56,977 nucleotides of DNA, from NCBI RefSeq assembly GCF_030371825.1, contig NZ_JAUDDM010000013.1; one strand, 5' to 3'. Below are positions 35,615 to 44,115 of the stretch, piece after piece; position 1 is the first letter of the stretch; each line of letters opens with the position of its first letter. The notes below the pieces were generated by a model. The model was not told the origin of the DNA. It did no database searches and saw only the letters and a list, made by a program, of their open reading frames with translations. The position numbers were made by a program, and so were the translations under genes. This DNA is from Collinsella sp944321445. GTDB taxonomy: Bacteria; Actinomycetota; Coriobacteriia; Coriobacteriales; Coriobacteriaceae.

Positions 35615-36898
35615 ATGGATCTCGATCTTCAGACTTCGCTGCCTGCGGCGACGGTGTTCATCCAGGGGCTTGTGAGCTTCTTCTCGCCCTGCGTGCTGCC
35701 GCTTATCCCGCTGTACGTGGGATACCTCGCCGGAGGCGCGGTCGAGCGGGCCGAAGATGGCTCGCTGCGCTATCCGCGCGGGCGCGTTCTCGTCAACACG
35801 CTGTTTTTCGTCATAGGCGTGAGCTTCGCATTCTTCCTGCTGGGCTTTGGCTTCACGGCGCTCGGACGCTTCTTCACCGGCAACGAGCGCGCGTTCTCAA
35901 CGATCGCCGGCGTGGTCATGGTCCTGTTCGGCCTCTACATGCTTGGTGCGTTCGGCAAGGCGGACGCGATAGAAGCCGAGCACCGGCTGCCGTTCAAGCT
36001 TGACCGCTTTGCCATGAACCCGCTGGTCGCACTTGTCTTGGGCTTCACGTTCAGCTTTGCCTGGACGCCCTGCGTGGGCCCCATTCTGGCGAGCGTGCTG
36101 CTCATGGCGTCCTCGCAGGCTACGGCGCTTGCCGGCTACGCGCTCGTGGCGGTCTATACCGCGGGCTTCGTGATCCCGTTTCTCGCGGTCGGCCTCGGGG
36201 CGGGCGCTGTTCTCAACTTCTTCCGTGCTCACGGCAACATCGTGCGCTACACCGTCAAAATCGGTGGCGCGCTGCTCATAGCCATGGGCATCATAACGGC
36301 GACCGGCTGGATGGGAAATGTCGCGGGGCGTCTGGCGTCGCTTGGATCGGAGCCATCCACGTCGCAGACCGCGACTGGGGACGAAACGGACTCGCCAGCA
36401 AACACACCGGAAAACGGTTCTGCCTCATCCTCCAACAATCCCGATGCCATTGCGGCGCCCCTTGCCGACCTCAAGCTGACCGACCAGCACGGAAACACCC
36501 ACGCTCTATCCGACTACCAGGGCAAAACCGTCGTTCTCAACTTCTTCGCCACCTGGTGCGGGCCGTGCAAAAGCGAGATCCCAGACCTCGAGGAGCTGCA
36601 CCGGCAGTGGGAGGCGGACGGAGGCAACATCGTCCTGCTCGCGGTCGCCAACCCCAGCAACGACGAGCATCCCCGGGCAAACGACGTGGGCGAAGAGGAG
36701 GTCGCCGCCTTTATCGACGAGCAGAACATCACGTATCCCGTGCTCATGGACTTCGGCGCCGAGCTACTTTCCGCTTACGGGGTCAGCGCCTTCCCCACGA
36801 CGCACTTCATCAAGCCGGACGGCACCGTCTACGGCTACGTGCCCGGCGCTCTCGACACGGCGACTATCGAGAAGATTCTCGCGTCCATGTGGGAGTGA
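35615..36898 (+). CDS. CcdA-type membrane electron carrier fused to a TlpA/ResA thioredoxin
   Basis: 427 residues. The N-terminal 240 residues form a six-helix CcdA/DsbD-beta domain with Cys in FFSPCVLPLIPLYVGYLAGG and in WTPCVGPILASVL. A Ser/Asn/Pro-rich linker (about 245-280) leads to an extracytoplasmic thioredoxin domain with FFATWCGPCKSEIPDLEEL and a cis-Pro site at SAFPTTHF. The membrane part passes reducing equivalents from cytosolic thioredoxin to the outside domain, keeping exported cysteines reduced. Fusion of the two halves is known in Actinobacteria. SD GAGGGG before the ATG. Confidence 0.92.
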   Translation: MDLDLQTSLPAATVFIQGLVSFFSPCVLPLIPLYVGYLAGGAVERAEDGSLRYPRGRVLVNTLFFVIGVSFAFFLLGFGFTALGRFFTGNERAFSTIAGVVMVLFGLYMLGAFGKADAIEAEHRLPFKLDRFAMNPLVALVLGFTFSFAWTPCVGPILASVLLMASSQATALAGYALVAVYTAGFVIPFLAVGLGAGAVLNFFRAHGNIVRYTVKIGGALLIAMGIITATGWMGNVAGRLASLGSEPSTSQTATGDETDSPANTPENGSASSSNNPDAIAAPLADLKLTDQHGNTHALSDYQGKTVVLNFFATWCGPCKSEIPDLEELHRQWEADGGNIVLLAVANPSNDEHPRANDVGEEEVAAFIDEQNITYPVLMDFGAELLSAYGVSAFPTTHFIKPDGTVYGYVPGALDTATIEKILASMWE

Positions 36899-36955
36899 AG
36901 TTCCGGGTGAGATGCGGCGCTCCGTTTAGACGCGCCGGCTGAAAGGTAGGACAGC

Positions 36956-37579
36956 ATGGATTTGGCAGAGGTCAAGTGCCGTGTGGCAGACGGCCGCCTA
37001 TACGTTGCGGACAACCCCGAGCTGCTGGAAGAGCAGGCCAACCATCGTAGGGTGCTGGAAGCCTATAACGCGCTGTCCTTCAGCTGCGCGGCGGAGCGCG
37101 ATGAGCTGCTGCGCAAGCTGGTCGCCGAGGTGGGCGAGGGCTGCATGATCGAGCCTCCGCTGCACGCCAACTGGGGCGGCGCCCACCTGCACCTGGGCGA
37201 CCGGGTGTATGCCAACATGGGCCTGACCCTAGTGGACGATACGGACATCTTCATCGAGTCCGACGTCATGATCGGCCCCAACGTGACCATCTGTACGGGC
37301 ACGCACCCCGTGTCGCCCCGCCTGCGCGCGCTGGGCCTGCAGTACAACCAGTCCGTGCACATCTGCGCGGGCGCTTGGATCGGCGCGGGTTCTATTCTTC
37401 TTCCAGGCGTGACGGTGGGCGCAGGCTCCGTCGTGGGCGCCGGCAGCGTGGTCACGCGCGACATTCCTGCCGGTGTCGTGGCCGTGGGCAACCCCTGTCG
37501 CGTGCTACGCGCCTTCGACGAGCGCGACGACCTCTACTACAACGGCGACAAGCCCGTCGACAGCTTCTGGCTCGACTAA
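36956..37579 (+). CDS. Maltose/galactoside O-acetyltransferase family enzyme
   Basis: 207 residues. N-terminal helices (ELLEEQANHRRVLEAYNALS) followed by a left-handed beta-helix of hexapeptide repeats: YANMGLTLVDDTDIFIESD, MIGPNVTICTGTHPV with the catalytic His of the THP motif, and IGAGSILLPGVTVGAGSVVG. It transfers acetyl from acetyl-CoA to a sugar hydroxyl, typical of LacA/Maa. Cytosolic trimer by family knowledge. The sugar acceptor cannot be decided. Confidence 0.9.
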   Translation: MDLAEVKCRVADGRLYVADNPELLEEQANHRRVLEAYNALSFSCAAERDELLRKLVAEVGEGCMIEPPLHANWGGAHLHLGDRVYANMGLTLVDDTDIFIESDVMIGPNVTICTGTHPVSPRLRALGLQYNQSVHICAGAWIGAGSILLPGVTVGAGSVVGAGSVVTRDIPAGVVAVGNPCRVLRAFDERDDLYYNGDKPVDSFWLD

Positions 37580-37608
37580 GAGGGGTGCCGGGGGCCACCC
37601 TTGCTAGC

Positions 37609-37758
37609 CCCGCTGCAAAAAGTCCGGACTTTGGGCGGAATTTCGGCACCGGGTCGAGACAAGCATCCTTCTGACCTCGGTGTTTTCGCAGGTCCAGAGG
37701 CCACCTGTACGGACCCGGACCGAAAAATCCGCCCAAAGTCCCGACATTTTGCAGCGGG
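37609..37758. repeat. 150-bp palindromic intergenic element (family B, copy 1)
   Basis: Terminal arms of about 38 nt, CCCGCTGCAAAAAGTC... and its near reverse complement ...TTTTGCAGCGGG, enclose a 75-nt core. The core is nearly identical, in inverted orientation, to that of 38653-38803 (about 90% overall by eye). Short open frames across it (GTLGG..., PKFRPKS...) look like by-products. Confidence 0.85.
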
Positions 37759-37805
37759 ACGGCATCCTCAGATGGCGACAAGAAGTCCCGGGCCAGACAA
37801 AGCCG

Positions 37806-38570
37806 CTATCGAGCCTCCTCGACAGCCTCTTCCACCAAATCGGCGGTTTCGGCCCATTGCTCGGCTGCGCTTATGGTCGCCTCGCCGTCGCCTGCCTGCG
37901 GACCATAGTCGCCAAAGCCGGCGTGATTGCCGCCTTCGATAACAGTCGTGGTCGAATTGGCAGGAAGGTTAGCAGCATTTTTCTCCAATGCATCGCGGTT
38001 AAGGACGCCATCTTCGCTGCCGTACACGATATCGACCACAAGGTCCGTGGTAGAAAGATCGCTTGCGGTGTAAGCGGCAAGCAGCAACACGCCTTGGAGT
38101 TCGTCTTCATGCCCTGAGGCGTACTGTGCCGCCATAGCGCCGCCAAGTGAATGACCGGCAATCCACCAACTGTCGACCTCGGGTGCATCGGCAATGATGG
38201 CATCGGCCGCACCGATACCAAAGAAGGCAAGGTTAAAAGGCATCTTCGCAATTACGCAGTAATACCCACGTTCGGCAAGTTCGTAGGCAAGCGGAATGTA
38301 TGCTTCCGGCGCGACTTTAGCGCCTGGATAAAACACGATGCCGACCTCTGCCTCGTCGTCACCGATGGCTATAGCGCTGTCAGTTTCGTTGAACTCACCC
38401 GATGCAGAAAGAGATGCCGAGAGCGTTGCCGCCGTGTCGCCCGCGTGATAATAATCGGCGGTATAGATAAGGAAGCCTGCAAGTGTTACCGCGATGAGGG
38501 CAAACAGGCCAATCGCTATTCGGCGTGGCCAGACCCCGTGCTTTTGCGGCGCCTCGTTTTCCTCGTTCAC
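37806..38570 (-). CDS. Membrane-anchored alpha/beta hydrolase
   Basis: 254 residues from a GTG at 38570 with AGGAGG 6-7 nt upstream; the frame stays open further upstream through the family B element, but that part is element sequence. One N-terminal membrane segment (IAIGLFALIAVTLAGFLIYT), then an outside alpha/beta hydrolase: GIVFYPGAKVAPEAY, nucleophile elbow GHSLGG, DIVYGSEDGVL for the acid and GGNHAGFGDYG for the His. Probably an esterase/lipase of the Abhydrolase_5 type acting at the cell surface. Palindromic elements lie on both sides. Confidence 0.88.
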   Translation of the reverse strand: MNEENEAPQKHGVWPRRIAIGLFALIAVTLAGFLIYTADYYHAGDTAATLSASLSASGEFNETDSAIAIGDDEAEVGIVFYPGAKVAPEAYIPLAYELAERGYYCVIAKMPFNLAFFGIGAADAIIADAPEVDSWWIAGHSLGGAMAAQYASGHEDELQGVLLLAAYTASDLSTTDLVVDIVYGSEDGVLNRDALEKNAANLPANSTTTVIEGGNHAGFGDYGPQAGDGEATISAAEQWAETADLVEEAVEEAR

Positions 38571-38652
38571 GCATTCCTCCTTATGCCCTGCGCGTCTTCC
38601 TTCATTGTTGCACAGGCGGGCGGACGACGAGATTGGGCCCCCGCTCGCTCGG

Positions 38653-38803
38653 CCTGTTGCAAAAAGTCGGGACTTTGGGCGGATTTTTGGCACCGGGTCC
38701 GTACGGGCGGAATCTGGACCTGCGAAAACATCGAGGTCAGAAGGGTGCTTGTCTCGACCCGGTGCTAAAAATCCGCCCAAAGTCCCGACTTTTTGCAGCG
38801 GGG
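38653..38803. repeat. 150-bp palindromic intergenic element (family B, copy 2)
   Basis: Arms GCAAAAAGTCGGGACTTTGG... and its reverse complement near 38770-38800, with an inner GCACCGGGTC/GACCCGGTGC stem. Inverted copy of the element at 37609-37758. It lies between the hydrolase GTG and tex. Confidence 0.85.
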
Positions 38804-38932
38804 GACCCAGGCGAGGCCCGCCCTGGCTGAAATCGCGCCGAAGCCGGTGTCACCCGGCGGTAGCCCGCCCTTGCGGGTGTCCGCGCGGGCGGGTATCCTT
38901 GTTCAGCTTTGAACCCAACAGCAGGGGGCCCT

Positions 38933-41089
38933 ATGGATATCATCGTAACGCTCGCCGAGGAGCTCGGTCTGAAGAAAACCGCGGTCCAGGCGGTTGTCGG
39001 CCTCATCGACGAGGGGAACACCATCCCCTTCATCGCGCGCTACCGCAAGGAGGCCACGGGTGGCATGGACGACGTCGCCCTCCGCGCGCTCGACGACCGC
39101 CTCACCTACCTGCGCAACCTCGAGCAGCGAAAAGAAGACGTCATCGCGCTCATCGGCGCCCAAGGCAAGCTCACGCCGGAGCTCGAGGCCGACATCCGCG
39201 CCGCCACGCAGCTGCAGCGCGTCGAGGACCTCTACAAGCCCTACCGCAAAAAGCGCATGACCCGTGCGGGCAAGGCGCGCGCGGCGGGCCTGGAGCCGCT
39301 CGCCAACATGATCATCATGCAGGCGACCACCAAGGGCACGGCGCTTGACGCCGCGGCGGCCTACGTCACGCCGGAGGCGGCCGAAGCGGGCTTCGACACG
39401 CCCGAGAAGGCGCTTGCGGGCGCGGCCGACATCGTGGCCGAGACGGTGGCGGAAGACGCGGAGAACGTGGCTGACCTGCGCTCCTTCACCGAGGGCACCG
39501 GCGCGATCGCCGCCGTGGCGGTCGATGCGGACGAGAAGACGCCCTACGAGCCGTACTACGACTTCTCCGAGCCCGCGCGCAAGATCCCGAACCATCGCAT
39601 CTTGGCCATCGACCGCGGTGAGCGCGAGGGCAAGCTGCGCGTGCACGTGAGCGTCGACGCGGATGCCGCGGTGGCACGCTTGGGTTCTCGCTGGCCGCGC
39701 CGCGCGGGCGTGTTCGCGCCGGTGCTCGACGCCGCCATCGCCGACGGCTACAAGCGCCTCATGGCGCCTTCGCTCGAGCGCGAACTGCGCGCCAAGCTCA
39801 CGGTGCGCGCCCAGATGGATGCCATCAAGGTCTTTGCCAAGAACCTGGAGGGCCTGCTCTCGGCTCGCCCCGTGCGCGGCGCCCGCGTGATCGCGCTCGA
39901 CCCGGGGTACCGCACCGGCTGCAAGGTGGCCGTGCTCGACGAAACGGGCAAGCTGCTCGACCACGGCGTGGTGTACCCCACGCCGCCGCGCCGCGACATC
40001 GCGGGCACCAAGTGCGAGCTCGCGCGCCTTACCAAGAAGTACCGCATCAACACCGTGGTCATCGGCAACGGAACCGCGAGCCGCGAGACGGAAGAGGTCG
40101 TGTCGGACTTCATCGGCGAGTCTGCGCCTGACCTGCGCTACACCATCGTTAACGAGGCCGGCGCGTCGGTGTATTCGGCAAGCCAGCTCGCGAGCGAGGA
40201 GTATCCGGACCTCGACGTGACCACGCGCGGCGCCATGAGCCTGGGTCGCCGTCTGCAAGACCCGCTGGCTGAGCTCGTGAAGATTCCGCCCCAGTCCATC
40301 GGCGTGGGCCAGTACCAGCACGATCTTGACCAGCACGAGCTTGCCCGCACGCTTTCGAACGTCGTGGAGGACGTGGTGAACCGCGTGGGCGTCGACGTCA
40401 ACACGGCGAGCGCGAGCCTGCTGTCCTATGTGTCGGGCATCACGCTGACGGTCGCCAAAAACATCGTGGCCTACCGCGAGGAGCACGGTGCCTTCACCGA
40501 CCGCCGTCAGCTGAAGGAGGTGCCCAAGCTCGGCCCCAAGGCGTTCCTGAACGCGGCGGGCTTCTTGCGCATCAGCGGCGGCGACAACCCGCTCGACGCC
40601 ACGAGCGTGCACCCCGAGAGCTACGCGGTGGCGCGCGAGGTGCTCAAGCGCGCCGGCGTGGGCGCGGCGGACCTCGCGGCAGGTGGCATCCCGGACATCG
40701 AGCGGCGCGTGGGCAGCGTGTCGGCCCTGGCGTCCGAGATCGACTGCGGCATCCTCACGCTCTTCGACATCATCGCCGAGCTCGAGAAGCCCGGCCGCGA
40801 CCCGCGTGACGACGCACCCGAAGTCGTGTTCAGCAGCGCCGCCCGCAGCATCGACGACCTCGAGGTGGGCATGGAGCTCACGGGCACCGTGCGCAACGTG
40901 GTCGACTTCGGCGCCTTCGTGGACATCGGCGTGCACCAGGACGGCCTTGTGCACATATCCAAGATGGCCACGCGCTTCGTCAAGCACCCAAGCGACGTGG
41001 TGACCGTGGGCGATACCGTGACCGTGTGGGTCGAGCGCATCGACCGCGAGCGCGGCAAGATCTCGCTCACCATGGTGAAAGGCAAGTAA
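38933..41089 (+). CDS. tex: Tex-family RNA-binding transcription accessory protein
   Basis: 718 residues from the ATG at 38933 (AGGGGG just upstream). Order: Tex N-terminal helices (LGLKKTAVQAVVGLIDEGNT, then PFIARYRKEATGGMDD), YqgF/RuvX-like fold (RVIALDPGYRTGCKVAVLDE, about 315-335), helix-hairpin-helix (VASLLSYVSGI-like NTASASLLSYVSG, and KLGPKAFLNAAGFLRI), and a C-terminal S1 domain (GTVRNVVDFGAFVDIGVHQD, about 645-665). Tex binds nucleic acids and influences transcription of some genes. Length is close to family norm. Terminated by a strong hairpin. Confidence 0.95.
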   Translation: MDIIVTLAEELGLKKTAVQAVVGLIDEGNTIPFIARYRKEATGGMDDVALRALDDRLTYLRNLEQRKEDVIALIGAQGKLTPELEADIRAATQLQRVEDLYKPYRKKRMTRAGKARAAGLEPLANMIIMQATTKGTALDAAAAYVTPEAAEAGFDTPEKALAGAADIVAETVAEDAENVADLRSFTEGTGAIAAVAVDADEKTPYEPYYDFSEPARKIPNHRILAIDRGEREGKLRVHVSVDADAAVARLGSRWPRRAGVFAPVLDAAIADGYKRLMAPSLERELRAKLTVRAQMDAIKVFAKNLEGLLSARPVRGARVIALDPGYRTGCKVAVLDETGKLLDHGVVYPTPPRRDIAGTKCELARLTKKYRINTVVIGNGTASRETEEVVSDFIGESAPDLRYTIVNEAGASVYSASQLASEEYPDLDVTTRGAMSLGRRLQDPLAELVKIPPQSIGVGQYQHDLDQHELARTLSNVVEDVVNRVGVDVNTASASLLSYVSGITLTVAKNIVAYREEHGAFTDRRQLKEVPKLGPKAFLNAAGFLRISGGDNPLDATSVHPESYAVAREVLKRAGVGAADLAAGGIPDIERRVGSVSALASEIDCGILTLFDIIAELEKPGRDPRDDAPEVVFSSAARSIDDLEVGMELTGTVRNVVDFGAFVDIGVHQDGLVHISKMATRFVKHPSDVVTVGDTVTVWVERIDRERGKISLTMVKGK

Positions 41090-41100
41090 CGCAGACAGGG

Positions 41101-41127
41101 ACGGGGCGCCACGCGGCGCCCCGTTTG
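41101..41127 (+). terminator. Intrinsic terminator of tex
   Basis: Perfect 10-bp stem ACGGGGCGCC/GGCGCCCCGT (41101-41110 with 41115-41124), 4-nt loop, followed by TTG; short T-run. Confidence 0.7.
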
Positions 41128-41259
41128 CCCTTAACCGATTCGTAGCCGCTACGTAAGCGTCTCTTCAGTTTTTGCGGCAGCCCCGCGGGTATGAGAGGAC
41201 CATCTACTACCCACGGGCCCGGTGCGCATATGTCGCCCGGGCAAGAAAGGGGCCGCCCT

Positions 41260-42225
41260 ATGTGCACGGGCATTCGCTTTACCGATACGGCGGGGAACAT
41301 GTTCTTCGGCCGAAATCTCGATTGGACCCAGGGCTACGGCGAGCGCGTGGTGGCAACGCCGCCGTCGGCCCAGGTGCCCGCTGCCTTCACGCGCCCATAT
41401 GACCGTGCGACGGGGCATGCGGTGATCGGCATGGGTATCGTCGTCTCGGGCATTCCGCTGTACTTCGACTGCGGCAACGACCAGGGCTTGGCCGTCGCAG
41501 GGCTCAACTTCCCCCAGAGCGCCCGCTACGCCGCGGAGCCTGTTGGCGGAACCGTGAACGTTGCCGCCTATGAGTTCCCGTTTTGGGTCGCGCGCAACTT
41601 TGCCACGGTGGACGAGGTGCGCCGGGCGCTCGCGCACGTCACAGTCGTCGCCAAGCCCGTCAACAAGCAGCTTCCCGTGGCCAACCTGCACTGGATCGTG
41701 GCGGACAAGACCGCGTCGATCGTCGTCGAGTGCCTCGAGGACGGTCTGCGCGTGTGGGAAAACGACGTCGACGTGCTCACCAACGAGCCCGACTTCGGCT
41801 GGCATCGCCAAAACGTCCGCAACTACCTCATGCTCGACGAAAACGAGCCCGCGCACGCCACCTGGGGTGCGGCGACGCTCAGCCCCTTCGGTTCGGGCAT
41901 GGGCATGCAGGGCGTTCCCGGCGACTACAGCGGTCCCGCGCGCTTCGTCAAGGTGGCGTTCGTGAACAACCACTATCCGCAGCAGAAGGGCGAGGCCGCG
42001 AACGTGACGCGCCTGTTCCGTACGCTGGGATCGGTCGCCGTGCCGGAGGGCTGCGCGCGTATGGCGGATGGCACCTACGAGAAGACCCTCTACACCAGCT
42101 GCTTCTCGGCATCGACCCTCACGTACTACCACGCGACCTACGACGACCCGCAGATCCGTGCCTATCCGCTTGCGTCGTGCGACCTCACCGGTACCGCGCC
42201 CGTCATCGTCGCGGCAGCCGCCTAG
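41260..42225 (+). CDS. bsh: Bile salt hydrolase (choloylglycine hydrolase)
   Basis: 321 residues from the ATG at 41260, which leaves Cys2 as N-terminal nucleophile after Met removal; upstream in-frame ATGs would bury it. Residues seen at the standard positions: Cys2 (MCTGIRF), Arg18 and Asp21 (FFGRNLDW), Asn83 (GLNFPQ), Asn175 (DVLTNEPDF) and Arg228 (GDYSGPARFVK). Ntn-hydrolase cutting the amide bond of glycine- or taurine-conjugated bile salts in the cytosol. Penicillin V acylases share the fold, but the residue pattern favours BSH. An MFS exporter follows 64 nt later, suggesting a bile-response unit. Confidence 0.92.
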   Translation: MCTGIRFTDTAGNMFFGRNLDWTQGYGERVVATPPSAQVPAAFTRPYDRATGHAVIGMGIVVSGIPLYFDCGNDQGLAVAGLNFPQSARYAAEPVGGTVNVAAYEFPFWVARNFATVDEVRRALAHVTVVAKPVNKQLPVANLHWIVADKTASIVVECLEDGLRVWENDVDVLTNEPDFGWHRQNVRNYLMLDENEPAHATWGAATLSPFGSGMGMQGVPGDYSGPARFVKVAFVNNHYPQQKGEAANVTRLFRTLGSVAVPEGCARMADGTYEKTLYTSCFSASTLTYYHATYDDPQIRAYPLASCDLTGTAPVIVAAAA

Positions 42226-42289
42226 CGCCATCGCTGCCCGCCTGCCGTGCGCGGGCGGGCGATTCCCTCAAATCGATTAAGGACACAAC

Positions 42290-43927
42290 ATGAATATCGC
42301 TGCGTATGCGAAGCCCGCAGGCTCCACGTCCGCGGGTAGGGAGGCCTTTGCGGTTCTTCCCATCATTATTCTCATATTGGCCCAAATGGGCGCGACGGGT
42401 GACAACGGTGCCCTGTCGCTCGCAACCTCGGCGCTCACGCACGAGCTGGGCGCCACGACTTCGGACATCCAGCTTGCGAACATGGTGTATCCGCTGGTGG
42501 GCGGTGCATTCATGATCGCGGGCGGCCTTGCCGGCACCATCGTGGGCTGGAAGAAGACCTTCCGCCTGGGCACGCTGCTGTGCGCGGCGGGCGAGGTGGC
42601 GCTCGCGTTCGCGCCCAACATGATGGTCTTCATCTGGGTGGGGCGCGTACTCGTCGGCTTCGGCGCGAGCTTCATGATCCCCTCGGTGCTGGGGCTCATC
42701 CCCCTGCTCTACCGCGGCGCCAACCGCGCCGTCGCCTTCGGCTGCATCGGTGCCGCCTCGGGCCTCTCCGCCGTGCTGCCGCTCATTTTGGGCGTGGTTA
42801 TGGAAACCGCGGGCATGCACGTCACCTTTTTGGTGCTGGGCGCGTACTTCGCCGCCGTGTTTCTGTTCTCGCTCAGCCTCCCCAAAAACAACCAGGCCGA
42901 CGAGAAGCTCAAGTTCGACGTCGTCGGCGTGGTGCTTGCCGCCTCGGGTCTGTTCCTGTTCCTCATCGGCATCTCGGGCATTTCGTCGTGGGGCCTCATC
43001 AGCCCGCTGAAGACGTGCCCCTTCACGATCTTCGGCATCTCGCCGGCGCTGCCCCTGGCTGCATGCGGTCTGGTCGTGCTCGGGGTGCTCGTGCATGTGG
43101 AGAAGCACGTTGAGCAGAAAAACGGCATCTCCCTGCTGCCCAGTTCGTTTCTCACCACGCCGCAGGTGCGCGCCGGCCTGGTCGCCAACGCCCTCACGTT
43201 TTTCTTCATGGGCGCGCAGTCCATCCTCATGTCGCCCTACCTGCAGCTCGTGGCAGGCTGGACGCCCATCGACGTGGGCACCATCTCCATCGTCACCGGC
43301 GTTCCCACCTTCGCGCTCGCGCTGGGCATCCCCAAGTTCATGCCCCATGCGCATCCGCGCCGCGTGATCCAGGTGGGCTACGTCGCCATGGCGCTCGCGC
43401 TCGGCATCATGGCCGCGGCGGTCACGCGCGATGGCTGCAGCCGCGCAGGCGTGTATCTCGGTGCCTTCATGGCCGGCGTCGGCGCGGGCACGGTATCCTC
43501 GCACGCCAGCAACATCGTGGCGCTGGCGCTGCCCGAGCGCGAGGCCTCGCAGTCCGGCGGCATCCAAACCACGATGCGCAACGTGGGCCAGGCCGTCGGC
43601 GTGGCGCTTCTCGGTGCGATCCTGCTCTTCGGCATCTCCAATTCCGTGCACACGCAGGCAGCCGCCGACCCCACGATCTCGCCCGAGGTCAGCCGCGAGG
43701 TGTCCGCGCTGAGTATCGACTTGGGAAGCGACCGCGAGTTTGAGTCGCAGATCGCTGGCATCAAGATGACCGATGCCGAGCGCCGCGCGCTGGTGCGCGA
43801 CCAGGCCGATGCGCGCTTCGAGTCGGTCCGCATCGCCTACGCCGTGGGCGCCGCCATCGTGCTGCTGGGCCTTGCCACGACCCCTGCCATCAAAACGGTG
43901 GAGAAGACGAAGGAATCCGCAGCGTAA
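42290..43927 (+). CDS. MFS drug/bile exporter, DHA2 (14-helix) type
   Basis: 545 residues, mostly hydrophobic with about 14 membrane helices and a soluble loop near 455-500 (QTAADPTISPEVSREV area). Signature helix 4-5 stretch GRVLVGFGASFMIPSVLGL and a mid-protein VASGLFLFLIGISG. DHA2/EmrB-type transporters export drugs or bile acids by proton antiport. Directly downstream of the bile salt hydrolase (AAGGA ribosome site), so export of bile acids or of toxic free products is a reasonable inference, not shown. Confidence 0.85.
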   Translation: MNIAAYAKPAGSTSAGREAFAVLPIIILILAQMGATGDNGALSLATSALTHELGATTSDIQLANMVYPLVGGAFMIAGGLAGTIVGWKKTFRLGTLLCAAGEVALAFAPNMMVFIWVGRVLVGFGASFMIPSVLGLIPLLYRGANRAVAFGCIGAASGLSAVLPLILGVVMETAGMHVTFLVLGAYFAAVFLFSLSLPKNNQADEKLKFDVVGVVLAASGLFLFLIGISGISSWGLISPLKTCPFTIFGISPALPLAACGLVVLGVLVHVEKHVEQKNGISLLPSSFLTTPQVRAGLVANALTFFFMGAQSILMSPYLQLVAGWTPIDVGTISIVTGVPTFALALGIPKFMPHAHPRRVIQVGYVAMALALGIMAAAVTRDGCSRAGVYLGAFMAGVGAGTVSSHASNIVALALPEREASQSGGIQTTMRNVGQAVGVALLGAILLFGISNSVHTQAAADPTISPEVSREVSALSIDLGSDREFESQIAGIKMTDAERRALVRDQADARFESVRIAYAVGAAIVLLGLATTPAIKTVEKTKESAA

Positions 43928-44115
43928 CGCACGCCCCCTTCCCTGTGCGACCCGGCGACGGGTCCGCGGTGGCCATTTGTTCCGATGTCGCCTTGGAAAA
44001 ACTCCTGTGTGGTCTTGTGCGAAGCGCCAGGGCGATGGGTACGGGTCGGGATGAATGGCTGCCGCGGGCCTGTCGCCGGGCGCTGTGCGTTGCGGGGCGC
44101 TGCAGGTGCGCCCCT

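Noticed and set aside
38903..40987. 694-codon open frame antisense to tex
   Set aside because: Arg/His/Val-rich composition typical of the reverse frame of a high-GC gene.
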